Below are positions 58,427 through 64,000 of a DNA stretch of 64,000 nt, one piece after another. The DNA comes from Dactylellina haptotyla (taxonomy: Eukaryota > Ascomycota > Orbiliomycetes > Orbiliales > Orbiliaceae), in NCBI GenBank assembly GCA_031310005.1, contig CM062386.1, positions 186,001 through 250,000 on the forward strand, in the 5' to 3' direction. The first letter of the stretch is position 1. Each line of letters opens with the position of its first letter. The translations under genes and the position numbers were made by a program. The notes below the pieces were generated by a model that saw only the letters and a program-made list of their open reading frames with translations, was not told the DNA's origin and ran no database searches.

Positions 58427-58789
58427 ATGCAAATCACCAAGCTTTTCCTCCTCGCTGCCACTGCAGCTTCCGCTGTTTATGCGGCTCCAGCTCCATCCTC
58501 AGACTTCAATATCGCCCCACCAACTAAGGGCATGAAGGCCGGGAAGGCCGCATCCGGCGCAGCAATCATCATCGTCGACAAGGTCTGCAACGCCATCCCT
58601 CGCTGCAAGAAGGCCCGAGAGGACTTTATCAAGGACGTGGTCAAGTGGATCGAAGAAGCCCGGGATCCAGACGTCGTTATTAAGGATCTCATGGCTGAAG
58701 CTGCGGCCAACGCCGAACCTGGGCTCTTGGAGAAGATTACCGAAGTTGTCGGCAGCGCTATGTCCAATGTCATTGGTGGTAATATGTAA
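58427..58789 (+). CDS. Small secreted protein, helical, two cysteines
   Basis: 120 residues, one exon. A textbook signal peptide (MQITKLFLLAATAASAVYA, cut before APAPSS) is followed by a mature part of about 100 residues with two cysteines six apart (VCNAIPRC) that could form one disulfide. The rest is rich in Ala, Lys, Asp and Glu and looks strongly helical (KAREDFIKDVVKWIEEAR, LLEKITEVVGSAMSNVIGG). The start has a very good context (TTCAAAATGC) and a TATA box at a normal distance. I do not recognise the family; it fits the loose class of small secreted fungal proteins, but a role at a host or prey surface is only a guess. Confidence 0.75.
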   Translation: MQITKLFLLAATAASAVYAAPAPSSDFNIAPPTKGMKAGKAASGAAIIIVDKVCNAIPRCKKAREDFIKDVVKWIEEARDPDVVIKDLMAEAAANAEPGLLEKITEVVGSAMSNVIGGNM

Positions 58790-59255
58790 ACCATCTTCAA
58801 ATACAGCACCGGTTGCTGGGGTCTGATATCCTGGTTGGTTGGACTCGAAGATTGGAAAGTAATTTGCTAGCTAGACGCGCCGCAAAATTTAGAATTTGGA
58901 GTTTATACTGTACAATAAAAGGGGCTTATAGAATACTTATACATACTTTTCATGAAAAATTACTAGAAACTGCCATTCGTCGTGGTTGTGATGCTGTGAT
59001 GTCTATAAGAAATGAGATAATGCGATATAACGATAACTTTCTGAACAGTTTAAAACATGACCATTCGATCTAACTCGCAAGGACTTAAACTTATAAATTC
59101 TGAGGATCATCCACTCAAACTTACAATTGCAACGACATCTCCAAAAGTCGCCATCACAAAAAACCAGATAAAAGCGATTCGGCTCAACCGTGGGATATAA
59201 TACTGTCCGACCCTATCCCATTCCGATCGAACCGACGGCCCTTAGCCTCTAAAGG
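58790..59255. other. Intergenic spacer
   Basis: 3' side of the small secreted protein and promoter of the F-box gene; no gene seen. Confidence 0.55.
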
Positions 59256-59999
59256 ATGGTGCTACCCCACCTCCCGCTGGAGATCCAAATCCTCATTTTG
59301 GAATCTGCCGACGAGGTATCAGATTATGCAACACTTAGCCTTGTCTGCAAAGCCTGGCGCAACGCAGCCGAAAAGGTCGTGCGAAAGCTGTACTGCGAAC
59401 CGTTTGTCCCGGACAAGCAGTGGCTCGAACAATCCACCCGCGCGGAACCGTGGCCGTACATCGTCTTGGACAAAGCTGCCCCGGAATTCCTGATCCATTT
59501 CGCGATTCACGAGTTCCCGGGATACCTGAGGGGCAATATATTCCCCACGGGATGGCCGTTTTGCTTCTACGCGGCCCAGAAGAAATACCTGGATCCGAAG
59601 GACGACCCGCGGGTTCTGGCGTACATGTCCAAGATTCGAAACTGCCTGAACGATCCGGTCATTGTCTCGAAGAAGCATTTCCAGGGCGGCTGGCAGCTCA
59701 ACTACAACGTCAAGTTCCAGATCATGCGATATGCTCCCCACGCTGGAGGTAATGTCTCCACCAAACCGAGCATGTTGTGCATGAAACGCGGGGCCGTGGA
59801 ACTGGGCGAGACCCCGAAGGTCAAGGAGGTCCTGGGCTGGCTGTTCGCGCTTCAGTACGATACCGTGTTGGGGCGCCCGAAGAGCCCGGCAGATGAGTGC
59901 GTCGTTTACACGGTCGGGGACCCATGGGGTGCTATTACGTCCCCAGAGGGTAATAAGTGTACCACGATGCTGATAAATATTCAGATGCCAAAGAAATAG
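59256..59999 (+). CDS. F-box protein
   Basis: 247 residues, one exon. The N-terminus fits an F-box: LPHLPLEIQILILESADE, then DYATLSLVCKAWRNAAEKVV and RKLY, about residues 3-48, with Leu-Pro at the start and the conserved Leu-Val-Cys-x-x-Trp pattern. F-boxes bind Skp1 and recruit a target to an SCF ubiquitin ligase. The C-terminal 200 residues contain no recognisable WD40, LRR or kelch repeats, so the target-binding part and partner are unknown. G+C-rich codon use and a clear stop support a real gene. It may be one of the many rapidly diverging fungal F-box genes. Confidence 0.75.
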   Translation: MVLPHLPLEIQILILESADEVSDYATLSLVCKAWRNAAEKVVRKLYCEPFVPDKQWLEQSTRAEPWPYIVLDKAAPEFLIHFAIHEFPGYLRGNIFPTGWPFCFYAAQKKYLDPKDDPRVLAYMSKIRNCLNDPVIVSKKHFQGGWQLNYNVKFQIMRYAPHAGGNVSTKPSMLCMKRGAVELGETPKVKEVLGWLFALQYDTVLGRPKSPADECVVYTVGDPWGAITSPEGNKCTTMLINIQMPKK

Positions 60000-60746
60000 G
60001 TACCGGTGTCAATTGGATTTGGAAATATTTCTCACTCAATGATGTGCGCAGATTATTACTCTATATGTCTACGAGTCTCTATGCAAGGAAATATTGTTCT
60101 ACTATACTACACGGGCTTATATTCTTCCAAATCGAACGACCGCATGTATTCTCCCCGGAGTCTATCCTCTATCACAATTTTATCTACTTTTTTAATATAA
60201 TTAATTGAGAACTTCTCCAGCTGTTTCTCGTACCTTCTCCGTGTTGTTAGCGTTTGATTTCCACAACGGGCAAGGTCGCTGGGCGCTCGTCATTTTTCCG
60301 TTCGATTTTCTGCTTAGACGAGTCTGAGTAAGCGGCTTTGGAAAGCACGACTCGGGCCGGGGCTGTTGGGCCAGCCCCCGTTTGCAAATGGCCGGTTTGG
60401 TAAGTTTGGTAAGTTTGGTCAGGATGATTAAGCTCAGTCGCTAAGCACCTTCTGGCGGACTAACTGGAACCCCGTCGACGAACCGGGAATGGCCATTTGG
60501 TAAGCATCGCCTAAGCTTCGAAATCACCGTGGTGGAGCCCTGGAGGCTCCGGTACGCGCTGGCTGGTACCCGGGTGTATATAAGGACCCTGACGTCGACG
60601 GCCTCAATCGGTTTCTCTTCATTTCAAACATCATCGGATTCAATTAAACTCCTCACTGTTAAATACACTCGATTGACCCCATCTCGAACACCGGCAAGAT
60701 CCTCCCTCGAGCAGCAAAGCGCTTCACACCCTCCAAACTCGTGAAA
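60000..60746. other. Promoter region of pirin gene
   Basis: Contains a tandem TTTGGTAAG-type repeat (about 60392-60420) and a TATA box at 60577-60584. A short A+T-rich patch follows the F-box gene. No gene seen. Confidence 0.6.
60577..60584 (+). promoter_or_regulatory. TATA box of pirin gene
   Basis: TATATAAG about 163 bp upstream of the pirin ATG. Confidence 0.5.
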
Positions 60747-61706
60747 ATGACCAGTCGCAACATGTCCTCTCCCTCGCAAATCTTCACTCCTCCTCGCTCG
60801 ATCGCCAAGGTCATCCCTGCCGTCGAGACCTCCGAAGGCGATGGCGCCCGCGTCCGACGAAGCATCGGCACCCCGCAACTCCGCCGATTGCCCCCCTTCC
60901 TTATGCTCGACCATTTCTTCCTGAAGGACGGCGCTGGTTTCCCTGATCACCCTCACCGTGGTCAGGAAACTATCACATACCAGCTCAGTGGCGCCACAAA
61001 CCACGAGGATTTCACCGGTTCCGCCGGAACAATCCAAGCTGGTGACCTCCAGTTCATGACTGCCGGCCGTGGTATCGTCCACGCTGAAATCCCCGCACCT
61101 CATGTTCCCGGCGGCCCCGACAACATCGGTCTCCAACTATGGGTCGACCTTCCCGCCCGTCTTAAGAACTGCGAGCCCCGCTACCGCGACCTCCGTGGTT
61201 CCGAAGTTCCCGTCGTCCACCCGTCGGATAAGGTCGAGATCAAAGTTATCTCTGGTCAATCCTACGGCATCGACTCCATCAAAGATCTAGCGTACACCCC
61301 AGTCTGGCTGCTCCACTTTAAGATCCAGCCTGGTGGCGAGGTCTCCCAGCCACTCCCGAAGAACTGGAACTCCTTCATCTATACCATGTCTGGCAACATT
61401 ACCGTCAACGGCTCCAAGCGCGTTGAGAAGTTCAACAATGTCGTTCTCGGCCAAGACGGCAATGGCGTCAACATTGCCGTCGACCCTAGCGAAACGGAAG
61501 ACGCAGATTTTGTCATCTTGGCAGGAGAACCCGCTGACCAGCCTGTGGTGCAGTATGGTCCATTCGTCCAGCTGACCGAAAGAGATATCTACAAGACCTT
61601 CGAGGACTACCAAGAACACAAGAACGGTTTCGAGAGATTAAAGGGTTGGGAAAGTAAGATCGGAAAGGAATTCCACTTGAGGCGCAGACACAGCTTCAGA
61701 GTGTAA
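60747..61706 (+). CDS. Pirin-family cupin protein
   Basis: 319 residues, one exon. Two-cupin pirin fold. The metal-site motifs are present: DHPHRGQETITY (two His) and TAGRGIVHAEIP (His and Glu), which coordinate an iron ion in pirins. The typical opening SIAKVIPAVETSEGDGARVRR, then LRRLPPFLMLDHF and the GIQLWVDLP-type strand (here GLQLWVDLP), are clear. Pirins act as metal-dependent cofactors of nuclear regulators or as quercetin dioxygenases; which applies here is unknown. The start was placed at the ATG at 60747 (GTGAAAATGA). Length is near the usual 290-320, and no introns are needed. Confidence 0.93.
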   Translation: MTSRNMSSPSQIFTPPRSIAKVIPAVETSEGDGARVRRSIGTPQLRRLPPFLMLDHFFLKDGAGFPDHPHRGQETITYQLSGATNHEDFTGSAGTIQAGDLQFMTAGRGIVHAEIPAPHVPGGPDNIGLQLWVDLPARLKNCEPRYRDLRGSEVPVVHPSDKVEIKVISGQSYGIDSIKDLAYTPVWLLHFKIQPGGEVSQPLPKNWNSFIYTMSGNITVNGSKRVEKFNNVVLGQDGNGVNIAVDPSETEDADFVILAGEPADQPVVQYGPFVQLTERDIYKTFEDYQEHKNGFERLKGWESKIGKEFHLRRRHSFRV

Positions 61707-62502
61707 TTGTATCTCATCCCGCCATGTTTTCTTGGTATCATAATGATTTACACGCTTTGGTTATTAGACTGTTAGAGCCTCATGTGGCAGGGTAGCCCTG
61801 CATAAAGTTCTGGTCTCATGTTATGTTTTCGAGCGTTTTTTTTTTTGTTGGTATTGTAAATAGCTCCTACTAGATATTCAAATGTTGGAGACCGGCGTTT
61901 CATTCTTTTGTACATTAGCCATTTGAATTTTTGAAACATATATTTACCAAACCTTTAACATCAGTAACAACTCAATATTAGAAAACTTCTCGTGCCACCT
62001 CCTTGTGCTTACTGTTCGTTGTTTGAGGTCTCAACTCCAACATCACCGCCAGCGCCCCAGGAAGTGAGTTGGTGCCTCAAACTTCCAGTTGAAAGCTCCT
62101 TGTATTAATTTTCCATCACAAGAACTATTCTCATGAATCTTGACTGCTGCAATGTTGCCTTTACAACTGTTGCAGGCTTACTGGTCACACTGATCGGACA
62201 AAACACTTGCGTACACCGTAAATCTGTTGGTTAAACTTAACAAAACCTCGGACGTGAGGGTCGAAGGTAGCGAAGGGTGGAGGTATTGGGTGCAGCATCT
62301 TCTTTGTTCAACTAAATAGATAAAGCTCAGCCATGAAATCTAACCCGGTGAAAGAAGCGATATATATTATCCACACTGTACCCGCTATGCGTAATCTATG
62401 AACTTCTCTCGTATTTATTCGCAGATTACCTGAACAGCCAAAAAGGTTTTCAATGCTTTGTAAACCAAATAATTCAGAAAGAACTTGATCAAATCTAAAA
62501 AT
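61707..62502. other. Intergenic spacer
   Basis: 3' region of the pirin gene (T-rich) and promoter of the next gene, with a TATA-like TATATATT at 62361-62368, 135 bp before its ATG. No gene seen. Confidence 0.55.
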
Positions 62503-63591
62503 ATGCTTTTGCAGCGTTTTACATTCATTCTACTTTCATGTGCAGCCCTCAGAATGGTAAGCCATCGAGTTCTTTCGTATTAAATCGGTGTATCTTGATA
62601 TTGCTATTCTAACATTTCGTTATCAAAATAGGCACATGCCCAAAACACTAGTGATGGCCTATCATCCAGTACGATCATGATGGCTACCCCAGAAGCAAAT
62701 CTTCCGCCCACAGGAATGTCATCTACTGTTGCCCCTGGGACTACAGTTACTACGGCAAGCGCAACTACGGCCTCAGCTAAACGGGAACGGGAGCAAATTT
62801 ATGTCCAATATGGGGATATCACACCCCAAGTTATTGAAGACATTAGACAAGTAGCTATCGTCGCGGTGAAAAAGTACTCCGGAATACTCAAGTACAATTG
62901 CAGTCCTCGTCTCATGACCGGCTTTCGCGAACCAGGCACGGATATAATGGTTTCCTGGGCAACCGGTATCCTCGCCTGTAGAGGAAACGATTCCATTAGA
63001 GGGACACGGAAACAGTCAGTGGCCGGCTTCTACAAGCCTTGTGATGAACTCCTATTCATGTTCAAGAACCTGTTAGCATCACTAAGGCGTGACCCAGGAG
63101 TCAAATTTCTCCCAGAAAAAAGATCGAACGATAGCATTGCTGAGAGTACTTTTTCATTAATAGCGGAGACTTACTACAACGACGAAGATGATGTAAGCGT
63201 AATGATTGGGAACGAGACAAATGGTTGTCCAGATATGAACGGAGACGCAAGCCAAAGTGACCAATGGATAAAGCTGGAGTACCCACAGCTGCGATATACC
63301 TTGGACCCTACCCGTCTCTATGAAATATTGGGGTACCCGACCTCTCTTGTAACCTCAGTAAGGGACAATTCCACATCTCCGGTAACATCAGGAAGGGGGA
63401 ATTCCACAGCTTCATGTAAAGAAGGTGTTTGGCCATGTAAATTGCGTCCTCGACCGACTACGGCTCCGGCTAGCGCCACGACGACGATGCCAGGCATTCA
63501 GCGACGAGAGGCGATGCTTGATGTTGAAACCCCTCCGAGTATCCCTCCTCCCAAGACACTGCAGCTGTTCCGCCCTCCGGCCGAAAACTAA
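62503..63591 (+). CDS. Secreted protein, unknown function
   Basis: Two exons, 62503-62556 and 62632-63591 (75-nt intron, donor GTAAGC, acceptor ATAG), giving 337 residues. Exon 1 plus the first codons of exon 2 form a signal peptide (MLLQRFTFILLSCAALRM joined to AHAQ, cut before NTS). A Thr/Ala/Ser linker leads to a folded-looking domain from about YVQYGDITPQVIEDIRQVA to about residue 260, with cysteines in KYNCSPR, LACRGN, KPCDEL and GCPDMN. The C-terminus is Ser/Thr/Pro-rich with CKEGVWPC. Several N-x-S/T sites agree with secretion. Not recognised as a known family. Without the first exon the protein would lack a signal, which is why the upstream exon is proposed. Confidence 0.75.
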
Positions 63592-64000
63592 TCCATTGCG
63601 TGGAGATGAAGATGATCTTATCTCTCTTCTGAGGTACTCCAATTTGTTGATTTTTAAATCAAAGTTCGCGGTCGCTAGGCTGCACCGTTACGTTCCTAAA
63701 TAAGGAAATAATAAACAAGAAGGATCGAATGTTAAATTATATACACTCATATTTTTCTTCTTTATTCGACGGGGTAGTTATTTAAAATCATTCTCTAGTT
63801 TCGCCCTACCAATCGCAAATATATATGATGGATCTGGCATCTTACTGTCTATAAATCTATGAAATGTTCCAATATTCGCCAGGCGGTGAATCATTTTTCC
63901 CGAGCTATGTATCTATCCATGAAGAAAAAAATAAAAAAATAAAAAAGATTTTCATAGTAAAACTATACTACATTTACTTGTGAAGGAACCTGAGCTTTTA
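63592..64000. other. Trailing intergenic sequence
   Basis: A+T-rich, with A-runs near 63924-63950; probably the 3' region of the preceding gene. No gene seen. Confidence 0.55.

Overview
This window looks like nuclear DNA of a filamentous ascomycete (Pezizomycotina). The genes are mostly intron-bearing, with short GT..AG introns (about 50-110 nt). The gene families are typical of that group: a Zn2Cys6 regulator, a MirB-type siderophore transporter, a PhiA-like wall protein, and small secreted proteins. The class within Pezizomycotina cannot be fixed from these data. No rRNA, CRISPR array or convincing tRNA was seen, and no recognisable transposon or virus-derived coding sequence.

Layout. 1-20500 is almost empty. 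Its only supported gene is a Zn2Cys6 transcription factor (4150-5604, minus), whose upstream side faces about 15 kb without a gene. From 20.5 kb the window becomes gene-dense: a cysteine-rich surface-type protein, an MFS transporter, a PP6/Sit4-type phosphatase, a pyridoxamine-oxidase-like protein, the NMD factor UPF3, the ribosome-associated CCCH protein Tma46/DFRP1, the 39-residue oligosaccharyltransferase subunit Ost4, a strikingly methionine-rich secreted protein, the mRNA export adaptor Yra1/Mlo3, a siderophore transporter, an orphan type I membrane protein, a PhiA-like protein, a small secreted protein, TAF10, a very large inositol hexakisphosphate kinase (Kcs1 type), another small secreted protein, an F-box protein, a pirin and a last secreted orphan.

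There is no biosynthetic cluster or operon-like system; most genes are conserved housekeeping genes interspersed with lineage-variable secreted proteins. Several serve gene expression (UPF3, Tma46, Yra1, TAF10), but nothing shows that their proximity is functional.

Most notable: (1) the Yra1/Mlo3 gene has a 1050-nt intron at the same codon position as the autoregulatory intron of yeast YRA1; (2) a three-exon gene encodes a secreted protein with roughly 55 methionines in 433 residues; (3) a perfect SREA-type GATA site flanked by two near matches lies upstream of the siderophore transporter; (4) the TAF10 C-terminus is reached only by a frame change inside a G-rich tract, best explained by a 55-nt intron; (5) Tma46 contains an 18-nt exon; (6) a regulator-encoding gene sits beside a 15-kb gene-free tract. 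Exon coordinates were worked out by hand from splice consensus and reading frame and have no transcript support.
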